From the NCBI GenBank assembly GCA_045636425.1, contig JAZTXM010000011.1, positions 19,089 to 83,088 of the forward strand: a stretch of 64,000 bases of DNA, given 5' to 3'. This document shows positions 17,650-26,391 of this stretch, piece after piece. Positions within the stretch are counted from its first letter, which is position 1, and each line of letters begins with the position of its first letter. Both the position numbers and the translations under genes were made by a program. Under the pieces are notes generated by a model. The model was not told the origin of the DNA. It ran no database searches and was given only the letters and a program-made list of their open reading frames with translations. The DNA comes from UMGS1883 sp045636425 (GTDB taxonomy: Bacteria; Bacillota; Clostridia; UMGS1883).

Positions 17650-17970
17650 ATGAAGACAAGCAGTAAATTAAGAAGATTACAGAGAATGAGAAAATTAAAG
17701 CGTCAGCGCAGAAGATTCTTTTCTATATTGATGGTTGTATTTATATTGTTTGCACATTCCGCTTTTTCTAAGCAGGAATCCATAGATGATAAGGTGGAAG
17801 TTATTACCGTCACTGTTCAGCCGGGAGACACTCTTTGGGAAATCGCTCTTGAATACAAAGCTCCGGGAGAGGATACCCGTGATTTTATGTATGAGATTGC
17901 CGCAACCAATGGCGTAAAGGATTGTAATATCCTAAGCGGTCAGATGCTTTATATTCCTGTAAGTAAATGA
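17650..17970 (+). CDS. SOS-induced LysM membrane protein, YneA-like division inhibitor
   Basis: The 106-residue product has a strongly basic N-terminus (RRLQRMRKLKRQRRR), one membrane span at about 23-40, and an extracytoplasmic LysM domain at about 52-104 (VTVQPGDTLWEIALEY to LSGQMLYIPV). That size, topology and LysM domain, with LexA control, are those of YneA, which halts division during the SOS response in Bacillus. The start is the ATG at 17650 after GGAGG; the frame from 17632 would overlap the LexA box. Sequence identity to YneA beyond LysM cannot be judged here, so the function is inferred from architecture and regulation. Confidence 0.8.
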   Translation: MKTSSKLRRLQRMRKLKRQRRRFFSILMVVFILFAHSAFSKQESIDDKVEVITVTVQPGDTLWEIALEYKAPGEDTRDFMYEIAATNGVKDCNILSGQMLYIPVSK

Positions 17971-17987
17971 TTTATTCAATTTCTTAC

Positions 17988-18016
17988 TTGAAAAGATTTC
18001 GGTTATAGTATATAAT
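17988..18016 (+). promoter_or_regulatory. Promoter of the small cysteine-rich gene
   Basis: TTGAAA (17988-17993), 17 bases, TATAAT (18011-18016). Confidence 0.7.
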
Positions 18017-18046
18017 ATAGATATCTTTTTAAAAGGAATGATAAGG

Positions 18047-18211
18047 TTGAATAAGTGTATACTTGATGAGAATAAGATTTGTACCGATTGCGGAGAATGT
18101 GACAAGTGTGATATTACCCCCGGAAAAATTTGTGACAATTGCGGGAAATGTATCGGGCTTGATGCCGACAGCCGTGCAATTGAGATAGAAGATGTTATTT
18201 TAAAACAGTAA
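18047..18211 (+). CDS. 54-residue tandem-repeat cysteine protein
   Basis: A short frame from TTG at 18047 (AAGG about ten bases upstream) encodes 54 residues with eight cysteines at 4, 12, 15, 18, 21, 29, 32 and 35. They form two copies of a 17-residue unit, C-x7-C-x2-C-x2-C: CILDENKICTDCGECDK and CDITPGKICDNCGKCIG. The pattern suggests two metal sites, either [4Fe-4S] clusters or zinc. An in-frame ATG at 18038 is possible but too close to the ribosome site. It has its own promoter and terminator, which supports it as real. The function is unknown. Confidence 0.75.
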   Translation: MNKCILDENKICTDCGECDKCDITPGKICDNCGKCIGLDADSRAIEIEDVILKQ

Positions 18212-18215
18212 TAGC

Positions 18216-18254
18216 AGGCGATTCTTCTTTTTAAGGGAATCGCCTTAATTTTTT
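18216..18254 (+). terminator. Intrinsic terminator
   Basis: AGGCGATTC (18216-18224) pairs with GAATCGCCT (18237-18245), followed by TAATTTTTT. Confidence 0.85.
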
Positions 18255-18255
18255 G

Positions 18256-18284
18256 TTGCACTGAATATGGAAATATGTTATAAT
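18256..18284 (+). promoter_or_regulatory. Promoter of tagA
   Basis: TTGCAC (18256-18261), 17 bases, TATAAT (18279-18284), 42 bases before the tagA ATG. Confidence 0.6.
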
Positions 18285-18325
18285 ATATATTGAAATTATA
18301 TGTGTTGATAAAAGAGGTTTTTACT

Positions 18326-19051
18326 ATGGAAAAAGTAAACATTTTAGGTGTGCAAGTAAATAAATATACTATGAATGAGGCAGTGGAAAAAGCAGAGGAG
18401 CTTTTAGAAACAGATTCTTTGAGTATGATATTTACGCCTAATTCGGAAATAATACTCTACGCATCGAATAATCGCGAGTTTACCGATGTGCTTAACAGCG
18501 CTGATATGGTAATCCCCGACGGAATCGGTGTGGTATACGGTGCGAAAATTTTAAGAAATCCCATAAAAGAACGTGTCGCAGGGTTTGACCTTGTATGTAA
18601 TCTTCTTCCCAAAATGGCAGAGAAGAAGCAAAGCATTTTCCTTTTGGGTGCAAAACCGGGCGTTGCACAGACCGCGGCAGAAAAGCTTAAAGAAAAATAC
18701 CCCGGTCTTGTGATTGCAGGCACCCACGACGGCTATTTTAAAGAGGACGAGCCTGTGATTGAAGAAATCAATGCGGCATCACCTGATTTTCTTATGGTGT
18801 GCCTTGGTTTCCCCAAGCAGGAAAACTGGATTTATAATAACCGTGAAAAGCTTAATGCACGCCTTGCTATCGGTGCAGGCGGTTGCCTTGACGTGTTTGC
18901 AGGCACAGTTCAGCGTGCCCCGGATTTTTATTGCAGACACGGGATTGAGTGGCTTTACCGCCTTGTAAAGCAGCCGTCAAGATTTGTGCGTATGCTGGCA
19001 CTTCCCAAGTTCGGACTTAAGGTTTTGTTTAAGGGCAGACGTTATAAATAA
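18326..19051 (+). CDS. tagA: WecG/TagA/CpsF family glycosyltransferase
   Basis: Family members transfer N-acetylmannosamine (or a related sugar) to undecaprenyl-PP-GlcNAc at the inner membrane face, starting teichoic acid or similar polymers. The 241-residue product has TPNSEIILYASNNREFTDVL near residue 33, the DMVIPDGIGVVYGAK catalytic aspartate motif near 63, LGFPKQENWI near 160 and GAGGCLDVFAGTVQRAP near 185. The ATG at 18326 follows AGAGG; an upstream frame from 18290 lacks a ribosome site. Which polymer is made cannot be told. Confidence 0.9.
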   Translation: MEKVNILGVQVNKYTMNEAVEKAEELLETDSLSMIFTPNSEIILYASNNREFTDVLNSADMVIPDGIGVVYGAKILRNPIKERVAGFDLVCNLLPKMAEKKQSIFLLGAKPGVAQTAAEKLKEKYPGLVIAGTHDGYFKEDEPVIEEINAASPDFLMVCLGFPKQENWIYNNREKLNARLAIGAGGCLDVFAGTVQRAPDFYCRHGIEWLYRLVKQPSRFVRMLALPKFGLKVLFKGRRYK

Positions 19052-19066
19052 GGATGTAAAGAATTT

Positions 19067-19954
19067 ATGCTTGAATTTAAAAAGGTCTCAGCAAAGGACT
19101 TTCAAAAATATAACAGATACCGTGATTTGGACGAAACAAATGCGTCCGAGGGAGTATTTATGACCATGTTCATATGGGATAAATACTACAATCTTGAGCT
19201 TGCAGAAAACGGCGAATTTCTCTTTATTCGTTTTAATATAAAAGGAAAGGAACCGTCCTACTTTTTTCCGATAGGAAGCGGAAACCTTGAAAAAGCAATT
19301 GAGGAGCTTTCTTCCTATTCGAAAATGAATGGTGAAAGGCTTATTTTCAGGCTTGTAAGCAAGGAAAACGCACAAAAGCTTAAAGAATTATATTCAGATA
19401 AATTTACCTTTGCCGAATCACGTGACTCATTCGACTACATTTATCTTACGGAGAAAATGATTTCCCTTTCCGGAAAAAAGCTCCACTCAAAAAGGAATCA
19501 TCTTAACTATTTTCTTGAAAATTACGAATATGAATATATCGAGGTTAAGGATGAAATTCTTTTGTGCGAATGTGCTAAAAAAGCGGATAGCTGGGTAAAG
19601 GCAAAGAAAAAGAACAAAAATCCTTATGAAGCAGAGGCTATGCAGACCTATTTTGAGAACTTTTTTTCGTTTAATCAAACGGGCGGAGTTATAAAGTCAG
19701 ACGGCGAAATAGTTGCCATGAGCTTTGGCGAAAGGCTTAACCGGGATACTGCATTGATTCAGATAGAACTGGCAGACGAGAACTACCGTGGTGCTTATCA
19801 GGCGATTAATAAAATGTTTTGCGAGAAAGAGTGGGCTGGCTGTACCTATGTGAATCGTGAAGAAGACATGGGGATTGAAGGACTCAGAAAGGCGAAAACG
19901 AGTTATCAACCTGCATTTTTGGTTGAGAAGTATTATATAGAGGAGAAAAAGTAA
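19067..19954 (+). CDS. DUF2156 (phosphatidylglycerol lysyltransferase C-terminal-like) protein
   Basis: The 295-residue product matches DUF2156, a double GNAT-like fold related to the catalytic part of MprF: TNASEGVFMTMFIWDKYYN near residue 24, LSGKKLHSKRNHLNYFLENY near 133, VAMSFGERLNRDTALIQIE near 215 and TYVNREEDMGIEGLRKAK near 264. It may transfer an aminoacyl group from tRNA, but the acceptor is unknown and there is no membrane domain. It abuts the next gene with no gap, so they are co-translated. Confidence 0.85.
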   Translation: MLEFKKVSAKDFQKYNRYRDLDETNASEGVFMTMFIWDKYYNLELAENGEFLFIRFNIKGKEPSYFFPIGSGNLEKAIEELSSYSKMNGERLIFRLVSKENAQKLKELYSDKFTFAESRDSFDYIYLTEKMISLSGKKLHSKRNHLNYFLENYEYEYIEVKDEILLCECAKKADSWVKAKKKNKNPYEAEAMQTYFENFFSFNQTGGVIKSDGEIVAMSFGERLNRDTALIQIELADENYRGAYQAINKMFCEKEWAGCTYVNREEDMGIEGLRKAKTSYQPAFLVEKYYIEEKK

Positions 19955-20491
19955 ATGATTTATATGTTTTTAGCAGACGGATTTGAAGAAGTGGAGGCTC
20001 TTGCTCCTCTTGATATTTTAAGGCGTGCAAATGCAGATATTGTAACAGTCGGAGTGACAGGAGAATATATAAAGGGTGCACACGATATTGTTGTTAAGGC
20101 TGATATATCGCTCGGTGACGTAAAGTGCGAAAAAATTGATGCACTGATTCTTCCCGGCGGACTTAGCGGGACAAATAATATGGATAACAGCCCCGAGGTT
20201 AAAAATCTGGTGCAGTACGCATCGGATAACAAAAAGCTTGTATGTGCTATTTGTGCCGCTCCGTCAATCCTTGGTAAAATGGGGCTTCTGGAGGGGAAAG
20301 AGGCTACCTGCTACCCCGGATTTGAAGATACCTTTAAGGGCGGTAAATATATAAAGCAGTCTGTTGTAAAGTGTGAAAACTTTATAACCTCCGACGGTAT
20401 GGGAAGTGCGTATAAATTCGGGTTTGAAATTACAGCTGCACTTTTCGGAAACGAGGTAGCGGAAAAAATCAAGGAACAGATTCAGTATTAA
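19955..20491 (+). CDS. DJ-1/PfpI family protein
   Basis: A 178-residue protein of the DJ-1/ThiJ/PfpI superfamily. LADGFEEVEALAPLDILRRA at the N-terminus includes the conserved glutamate, ALILPGG near 65 is the oxyanion loop, and CAICAAPSILG near 98 carries the nucleophilic cysteine. Relatives act as deglycases, chaperones or peptidases, so the substrate is left open. The ATG directly follows the stop of the upstream gene. Confidence 0.9.
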   Translation: MIYMFLADGFEEVEALAPLDILRRANADIVTVGVTGEYIKGAHDIVVKADISLGDVKCEKIDALILPGGLSGTNNMDNSPEVKNLVQYASDNKKLVCAICAAPSILGKMGLLEGKEATCYPGFEDTFKGGKYIKQSVVKCENFITSDGMGSAYKFGFEITAALFGNEVAEKIKEQIQY

Positions 20492-20508
20492 AAGCAGGAA
20501 TGTGAATT

Positions 20509-21138
20509 ATGAAACAGGAATATCTCGATTCGCTTATACCAAAGCGAAGTGAATTTTTGGAAAATTTAAGATATAAATCTTCGCTTGAGGAGAGTTACGC
20601 TCCCATAGTTCAAAAGCAGACGGAGCAGCTTATCATCACGCTTCTTAAGATGATTAAGCCAAAAAGGGTGCTGGAGGTTGGAACGGCTGTTGGCTACAGT
20701 GCAATTCTTATGGCTGACAATCTCCCCGATGACAGCTCTATTATCACTATTGAGCGCTATAAAAAGCATGCCGATATTGCTGTTGATAATATTTTCGCAT
20801 CAGGATACGAAAAGAAAATCAGGGTAATAGAGGGTGAAGCCGCGGAGGTTCTTCATTGGCTTGACGGCGGATTTGATTTTATTTTCCTTGATGCGGCGAA
20901 AGGGCAGTACATAGAATTTTTGCCCGATATATTGAGGCTTCTCAATCCGGGCGGCGTGCTTCTCTCCGACAATATCCTTTATCACGGAATGATTGAAGAT
21001 GAGGAAAAGATAGAAAGACGTAAAATCACAATTGTAAAGCGGCTTCATATGTATCTTGAAGAAATTATGTCAAATGAAAAGCTCACCACCTCCATAATTC
21101 CGATAGGGGACGGTGTAGCACTGTCTGTTAAAAAATAA
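20509..21138 (+). CDS. trmR: tRNA 5-hydroxyuridine methyltransferase (O-methyltransferase family 3)
   Basis: The 209-residue product is an SAM-dependent O-methyltransferase: VLEVGTAVGYSAILMADNLP near residue 55 is the SAM loop, FDFIFLDAAKGQY near 125 the catalytic, metal-binding aspartate region and NPGGVLLSDNILYHG near 147 the second metal site. In Bacillus, TrmR (YrrM) methylates 5-hydroxyuridine at tRNA position 34 and is encoded just before the U32 genes that make the hydroxyl. The same neighbour follows here after 14 bases, so I assign trmR on context. Confidence 0.88.
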   Translation: MKQEYLDSLIPKRSEFLENLRYKSSLEESYAPIVQKQTEQLIITLLKMIKPKRVLEVGTAVGYSAILMADNLPDDSSIITIERYKKHADIAVDNIFASGYEKKIRVIEGEAAEVLHWLDGGFDFIFLDAAKGQYIEFLPDILRLLNPGGVLLSDNILYHGMIEDEEKIERRKITIVKRLHMYLEEIMSNEKLTTSIIPIGDGVALSVKK

Positions 21139-21152
21139 GGAGACTGACTATA

Positions 21153-22379
21153 ATGCAGAAAGTTGAACTTCTGGCACCTGCCGGAAATCTTTATAAACTG
21201 AAAATTGCACTGAAATATGGTGCCGATGCGGTGTATATCGGGGGAGAATGTTTTTCCCTGCGTACTGCCGCAGATAATTTTACACCCGACGAAATGCGTG
21301 AGGGAATAGAATTTGCACACAGCATGGGGAAAAAGGTTTATATCACAGCCAATATTATTCCTCATAACCGTGACCTTGCCGAAATGGAAAGGTATTTCAA
21401 GGAAATAGACGATATGGGTGCCGATGCGGTAATCATTTCAGATTTGGGGGCTTTCAGCATTTGCAGAAAGGTTGCCCCGAAGCTTGAAATACATATCAGC
21501 ACTCAGGCAAACAATACAAACTATGCCACAGTGCAGGCATGGCATGAAATGGGGGCAAAAAGGGTAGTTCTTGCCCGTGAAATGACTCTTTCCGAGGTAA
21601 GAGAGATTCGTGACAATATAAGCTCCGAGTGCGAACTTGAGGCATTTGTTCACGGAGCTATGTGCGTTTCCTATTCGGGAAGATGCCTGCTCAGTAACTA
21701 TATGACAGCCCGTGACAGTAACTATGGTGCATGCTCGCATCCGTGCAGGTGGAACTATGCTCTTATGGAGGAGAAACGCCCCGGAGAATATCTCCCCGTG
21801 TTTGAAAATGAACGCGGTACATTTATAATGAATTCCAAGGATTTGTGCATGATTGAGCATATTCCCGAAATTGTGGGAAGCGGTGTTTACTCCCTGAAAA
21901 TTGAAGGCAGGGTAAAGAGCGAGTACTACGTTGCAACAATTATTGCCGCATACAGAAAAGCCATCGATGCTTATTATGAAAATCCCGCAGAATATGAATT
22001 TAATCCCGCTTGGCTCGATGAAGTTAAAAAGGTAAGCCACCGTGATTATTATACAGGCTTCTTTTTCGGAATCCCCGATACGGGAGCGCAGATTTACGGT
22101 TCAAGCTCTTACATCCGCGAATATGATATTGCAGGCATAGTGCTTGATTACGATCCCGAAACCTCTCTTGCAAAGGTAACGCAGAGAAACCGTTTCTTTA
22201 AGGGTGACGAAATTGAAATCATGCAGCCGGGTAAGGACTTCGCTGTTCAAAAAGTAGAGGTTTTGAAAGACGAAAACCTAAATGATATAGACGTTGCAAA
22301 CCATGCGGCAATGACGCTTTATATAAAAACCGATGTCCCCGTGGTAAAGGATGCAATGATAAGGAAGAAAGCAGAGTGA
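21153..22379 (+). CDS. trhP: U32 family peptidase-like tRNA hydroxylation protein
   Basis: The 408-residue product is a U32-family protein: ELLAPAGNLYKLKIALKYGA at the N-terminus, VFVHGAMCVSYSGRCLLSNY-type signature near residue 165 with clustered cysteines (AMCVSYSGRC, YGACSHPCRW), and a C-terminal beta-barrel (DEIEIMQPG). In Bacillus the TrhP pair hydroxylates uridine 34 of tRNA before TrmR acts; the cysteines are thought to hold an iron-sulfur cluster. Being next to trmR supports the same pathway. Only one U32 gene is present here where Bacillus has two. Confidence 0.88.
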   Translation: MQKVELLAPAGNLYKLKIALKYGADAVYIGGECFSLRTAADNFTPDEMREGIEFAHSMGKKVYITANIIPHNRDLAEMERYFKEIDDMGADAVIISDLGAFSICRKVAPKLEIHISTQANNTNYATVQAWHEMGAKRVVLAREMTLSEVREIRDNISSECELEAFVHGAMCVSYSGRCLLSNYMTARDSNYGACSHPCRWNYALMEEKRPGEYLPVFENERGTFIMNSKDLCMIEHIPEIVGSGVYSLKIEGRVKSEYYVATIIAAYRKAIDAYYENPAEYEFNPAWLDEVKKVSHRDYYTGFFFGIPDTGAQIYGSSSYIREYDIAGIVLDYDPETSLAKVTQRNRFFKGDEIEIMQPGKDFAVQKVEVLKDENLNDIDVANHAAMTLYIKTDVPVVKDAMIRKKAE

Positions 22380-22383
22380 TAGA

Positions 22384-22890
22384 ATGCGTATATTGGGAAT
22401 AGACCCCGGTATTGCAATTGTAGGATACGGCGTTGTGGATAAAGAGGGGAACAGGTACAAAACCATTGCCTACGATGCTATTACAACAAAGGCACATACT
22501 CCCCTTGAGGACAGGCTTCATAAGGTGTATATGGGAATAAACCAAATCATACAGGAATATAAGCCTGATGCAATGAGCATTGAGGAACTCTTTTTCAACA
22601 ATAATGCAAAGACGGCACTTGCGGTAGGGCAGGCAAGAGGTGTTATAATTCTTGCGGCGTACCAGAATCATGTACCGATTTTTGAATATACGCCGCTCCA
22701 GGTGAAGCAGGCACTCACGGGATACGGACGGGCAAGCAAAATGCAGATTCAGCAGATGATGAAATCAATGCTGGCTCTTACAGAGATTCCAAAGCCTGAT
22801 GATGTGGCAGATGCCCTTGCCATAGCCGTGTGTCACGGCAACAGTATGCGTTTTAACTCTATCAAACAGTTTGGAGGATTAATGTTATGA
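22384..22890 (+). CDS. ruvC: Holliday junction endonuclease RuvC
   Basis: RuvC cuts Holliday junctions as a dimer with two metal ions. The catalytic acids appear in ILGIDPGIAIVGYG, SIEELFFNNN and DVADALAIAVCH, and the QALTGYGRASKMQIQQMM stretch is the conserved junction-binding part. The 168-residue length is normal. Its stop overlaps the ruvA start by four bases (ATGA-type), the usual ruvCAB coupling. Confidence 0.96.
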   Translation: MRILGIDPGIAIVGYGVVDKEGNRYKTIAYDAITTKAHTPLEDRLHKVYMGINQIIQEYKPDAMSIEELFFNNNAKTALAVGQARGVIILAAYQNHVPIFEYTPLQVKQALTGYGRASKMQIQQMMKSMLALTEIPKPDDVADALAIAVCHGNSMRFNSIKQFGGLML

Positions 22891-23492
22891 TATCTTTCTT
22901 GAAAGGTGCTTTGGCAGGAAAAAGCGAAAGCGGCGTCATAATCGATGTGGGCGGTGTAGGCTATAGCGTCAGTATGCCTGCCAGCGATATTGCAAAAATA
23001 GGGGATATCGGAGATAAAGTGACTGTATATACTCATTTCCATATGAGTGAGAATGCAGTAGGAATGTTTGGGTTTCTCACTAACGAGCAGATAGATTATT
23101 TTAACAAGCTTATTTCAATTTCGGGAATAGGTCCCAAAGCCGCAATTTCCGTTTTGGGAACGCTCTCGGTGCAGGATCTTGCTTTTGCAATTATTGCAGA
23201 AGATGTAAAGGCAATCACCCGTGCACCCGGCGTAGGTCCCAAGGCGGCACAGAGGATAATTTTGGAACTTAAAGGTAAAATTGATACTCAGGATGCAGTG
23301 TCTGTTCCTGACAGGGGAGCTGCCGTAGCGGCTTCGGCGGTGCGTGCCGATACAGGTGCGGTAAATGCTCTTATTGCATTGGGAGCATCCCCCTCGGAGG
23401 CGCAGAAAACTGTTATGCAGATAGATGCAACGGGACTTACTACGGAGGATGTTATAAAAGAAGCGTTAAGGAGAATGTCAAATGGAATTTGA
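22887..23492 (+). CDS. ruvA: Holliday junction DNA helicase subunit RuvA
   Basis: RuvA tetramers hold the Holliday junction and load the RuvB motor. The 201-residue product has an N-terminal OB fold (IDVGGVGYSVSMP), two helix-hairpin-helix motifs (SISGIGPKAAISVLG and APGVGPKAAQRIILELKGK) and a C-terminal domain III that contacts RuvB (IALGASPSEAQKTVMQI). The ATG overlaps the ruvC stop and the 3' end overlaps ruvB by 11 bases. Confidence 0.96.
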   Translation: MISFLKGALAGKSESGVIIDVGGVGYSVSMPASDIAKIGDIGDKVTVYTHFHMSENAVGMFGFLTNEQIDYFNKLISISGIGPKAAISVLGTLSVQDLAFAIIAEDVKAITRAPGVGPKAAQRIILELKGKIDTQDAVSVPDRGAAVAASAVRADTGAVNALIALGASPSEAQKTVMQIDATGLTTEDVIKEALRRMSNGI

Positions 23493-24504
23493 TGAACGTA
23501 TTATTTCAAGCAGACAGCTTGACGGCGACAGTGATGCCGAATATTCCATCCGCCCCAAAACCATGGATGAATATATCGGACAGGATAAGGTTAAAGACAG
23601 TCTTAAAATCTATATTGATGCAGCCCTCCAAAGACATGAGGCGCTTGACCATTGCTTGCTCTACGGCCCTCCGGGACTTGGTAAAACTACATTAGCATCA
23701 ATTATAGCCAATGAGATGGGTGTTAATATTCGTGTGACAAGCGGTCCCGCTATTGAAAAACCCATGGATTTGGCGGCAATTCTTACGAATTTAGGTCCGC
23801 AGGACGTTTTGTTTATCGATGAAATTCACCGTCTCTCCCGTGCGGTTGAGGAAATCCTTTATCCTGCAATGGAAGACTATTCCTTGGACATAATTATCGG
23901 TAAGGGTCCCAGTGCACAGTCGGTAAGGCTGAGCCTTCCGCCCTTTACCTTGGTTGGTGCTACCACCCGTGCAGGGCTTCTTTCAGCACCACTCAGGGAC
24001 AGATTCGGTGTGATTTCAAGGTTAGAGCTGTACACAAAGGAAGACCTTACAACGATTGTGTCCCGAAGTGCACAGATAATGAATGTGGACATTGCCCCGG
24101 AGGGTGCGGCAGAGATTGCCTCACGTTCAAGAGGTACACCGAGAATTGCAAACAGACTGCTTCGCAGAGTGCGTGATTTCGCACAGGTTTGTGCTGACGG
24201 AAAAATCACAAAAGAGGTTGCCGACAAGGCACTTCTGATGCTTGAAATTGATTCTTTGGGACTTGATGCAACGGATAAGAAAATGATTACCTCCATAATT
24301 TACAGCTTCGGAGGAGGTCCCGTGGGTCTTGATACTCTTGCCGCAACCATAGGGGAGGATTCTTCTGCAATTGAGGATGTGTATGAGCCATACCTTCTTC
24401 AACTTGGGTTTATTAACAGAACTCCAAGGGGAAGATGCGTTACTCCTCTTGCATATAAGCATTATGGGATAGAGCTTCCCAAAGGACAAATTTCCTGGGA
24501 ATAA
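23482..24504 (+). CDS. ruvB: Holliday junction branch migration helicase RuvB
   Basis: This AAA+ motor drives branch migration with RuvA. The 340-residue protein shows GPPGLGKTTLA (Walker A), VLFIDEIHRLS (Walker B), LVGATTRAGLLSAPLRDRFG (sensor 1 and arginine finger) and GTPRIANRLLRRVRDFA (sensor 2), then a winged-helix DNA-binding end. All motifs are intact and the length is standard. Confidence 0.97.
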   Translation: MEFDERIISSRQLDGDSDAEYSIRPKTMDEYIGQDKVKDSLKIYIDAALQRHEALDHCLLYGPPGLGKTTLASIIANEMGVNIRVTSGPAIEKPMDLAAILTNLGPQDVLFIDEIHRLSRAVEEILYPAMEDYSLDIIIGKGPSAQSVRLSLPPFTLVGATTRAGLLSAPLRDRFGVISRLELYTKEDLTTIVSRSAQIMNVDIAPEGAAEIASRSRGTPRIANRLLRRVRDFAQVCADGKITKEVADKALLMLEIDSLGLDATDKKMITSIIYSFGGGPVGLDTLAATIGEDSSAIEDVYEPYLLQLGFINRTPRGRCVTPLAYKHYGIELPKGQISWE

Positions 24505-24596
24505 TTAACAATTATTACAAATTTGTTACAAATGATGAGTCGGAACAGGAATTACGGCATATAATGTCGAATATTGTTTCGAAAAGGGGTGAAGCC

Positions 24597-26342
24597 GTGA
24601 AAAAGACAGCACTTTTAATATTTTTTGCCATAATTATGATGTTTGTCGCTTTTAATGTCAATGCGGCAAAGATTTATTATAATGATGAATACCATGATTA
24701 CTATGCAGGAGATATACATTTAGCGGTGAACGGGAAGCCGATAGAAAATCTTCCCATGCAGCCCGTTGTTATAAATGACTATACAATGGTTCCCGTCCGT
24801 GAGGTTTTTGAGGCATTGGGCTGTGAAGTTATCTGGCATGACGATACCTGCCGTGTGGAAATTAAAAATAACGGAAATTCCATATTTGTAAAAATCGGTG
24901 ACAGGAACACGATAATAAATGATGAAATTGTACCTATTTCCCAGCCGCAGCCTCTCCCGATGCTTATAGGAAACGGCCCCGAGGTTCTTAAATCCATGGT
25001 TCCCATCCGCTTTGTTGCGGAAAAATTGGGGTACGATGTCTCCTGGGAGGATTCTACGCGTACAGTCTTTGTTTCAGCCCCCGATTTTTCCGATGATGAG
25101 CTTATAATAGGCGGAAGTGACGGGGAAAATAATCCTAAGCCCGATGATGAAAATAAAGACGATGAAGTGGTAATGCCTGAAAATCAGGGCGAGTTTGGCA
25201 CAATAAGCGTAGAAAGTGACGATACTTACGATTATGTATACATTGCAACACGCTACGGCATTTCACCCACTGTTACACGCTACACTGACCCTCTGCGTAT
25301 AGTTTTTGACTTTGAAAATGCCGCTTTCCCCCAAATGGGCGGGACGGTAGAAGCAGACGGAAACTGCGTTGATTCCGTACGCTATGCAAACAGAGAGGGC
25401 TTTGCAAGGGTGGTTCTTGACGTGTCCTGCAAAACACAGGCTGTGATACTCTCCCATGAAAAGGGTATTCTTATAAGGGTGCAAAAATCCGACAATACAC
25501 AGCTTATATACGATGCGTTCAAGCAGCAGGTTTATTTTGATAAAACATATGTAGGTACAGGGAAAAAGGTAGATAACGGCTACAGTGTAACCTTTACCAG
25601 TCTTAAGCTTCAAAATCAGAAAATAAAGATTGACGACGGAATAATATATGAAATCATAATTACAAATTCCGCACTCGGTTGTAATATTACAGTTGACGGA
25701 AGCAACAAGCTCTTTTACACAGCGGAAAAAGGCTTCCATAAAACGGACAAGCCTGTGGAGGACAGTAAACCTATCGTCGATAAAGACGGAAAGAAGGTTA
25801 TTGTAATCGACGCCGGTCACGGAGGAACTGATCCCGGTGCAGTAGGTTATGACAAAAACGGCAAGGCAGTGGCGTATGAAAGCCATATTAACCTTGCAAT
25901 TGCGCTTATGGTGGGTGAAAAGCTTGAAGCAAACGGCATAAAGGTGATTTACACCAGAAATAAGGATACCTATATTTCATTGGCAGAGAGAGCGGAGCTT
26001 GCAAATGCAAGTGAGTGTGACTTTTTTGTAAGTATTCACTGCAATTCCATTGAAAACGGTGATGTGAACGGAACACAGGTATATTACCATCCTGCTTCCG
26101 AAACGGGTACGGACTTAGCAGAGAGCATATACGATAATATAGTTGATATGACAAATCTTGCCCCGAAAAAGACGCAGAACGGCTCACATCTTTATGTTAT
26201 CCGCACAACCACAAGTCCCTCTGTATTGGTGGAAACCGCATTTATCAGTAATGAAAGCGACAGAGCTTTCATTATGAGCAAGGCGGGGCAGACGAAGCTC
26301 GCCGAAGCTATTACAAAAGGAATACTTGAGACGATTAATTAA
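24597..26342 (+). CDS. Secreted N-acetylmuramoyl-L-alanine amidase with copper-amine-oxidase-like and AMIN domains
   Basis: The enzyme cleaves peptide stems from peptidoglycan. From the GTG start at 24597 (AAAGGGGTG upstream) it has a signal peptide (about 1-24), a copper-amine-oxidase N-like pair of repeats (about 35-160; MVPVREVFEALGCEVIW, MVPIRFVAEKLGYDVSW), an AMIN-like segment (about 190-290) and an Amidase_3 catalytic domain (about 400-575) with VIDAGHGGTDPG, SHINLAIA, FVSIHCNS and LVETAFISN. The zinc ligands and catalytic glutamate are present. A longer frame from 24564 would precede the ribosome site. Such enzymes act in cell separation or sporulation. Confidence 0.92.
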   Translation: MKKTALLIFFAIIMMFVAFNVNAAKIYYNDEYHDYYAGDIHLAVNGKPIENLPMQPVVINDYTMVPVREVFEALGCEVIWHDDTCRVEIKNNGNSIFVKIGDRNTIINDEIVPISQPQPLPMLIGNGPEVLKSMVPIRFVAEKLGYDVSWEDSTRTVFVSAPDFSDDELIIGGSDGENNPKPDDENKDDEVVMPENQGEFGTISVESDDTYDYVYIATRYGISPTVTRYTDPLRIVFDFENAAFPQMGGTVEADGNCVDSVRYANREGFARVVLDVSCKTQAVILSHEKGILIRVQKSDNTQLIYDAFKQQVYFDKTYVGTGKKVDNGYSVTFTSLKLQNQKIKIDDGIIYEIIITNSALGCNITVDGSNKLFYTAEKGFHKTDKPVEDSKPIVDKDGKKVIVIDAGHGGTDPGAVGYDKNGKAVAYESHINLAIALMVGEKLEANGIKVIYTRNKDTYISLAERAELANASECDFFVSIHCNSIENGDVNGTQVYYHPASETGTDLAESIYDNIVDMTNLAPKKTQNGSHLYVIRTTTSPSVLVETAFISNESDRAFIMSKAGQTKLAEAITKGILETIN

Positions 26343-26346
26343 GTAA

Positions 26347-26391
26347 CGAAATAAAAAACTTCGGACAGATTGTCCGAAGTTTTTTATTTCG
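26347..26391. terminator. Bidirectional terminator
   Basis: CGAAATAAAAAACTTCGGACA pairs, after a short loop, with its near-perfect complement TGTCCGAAG-TTTTTTATTTCG between convergent genes. Confidence 0.9.
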
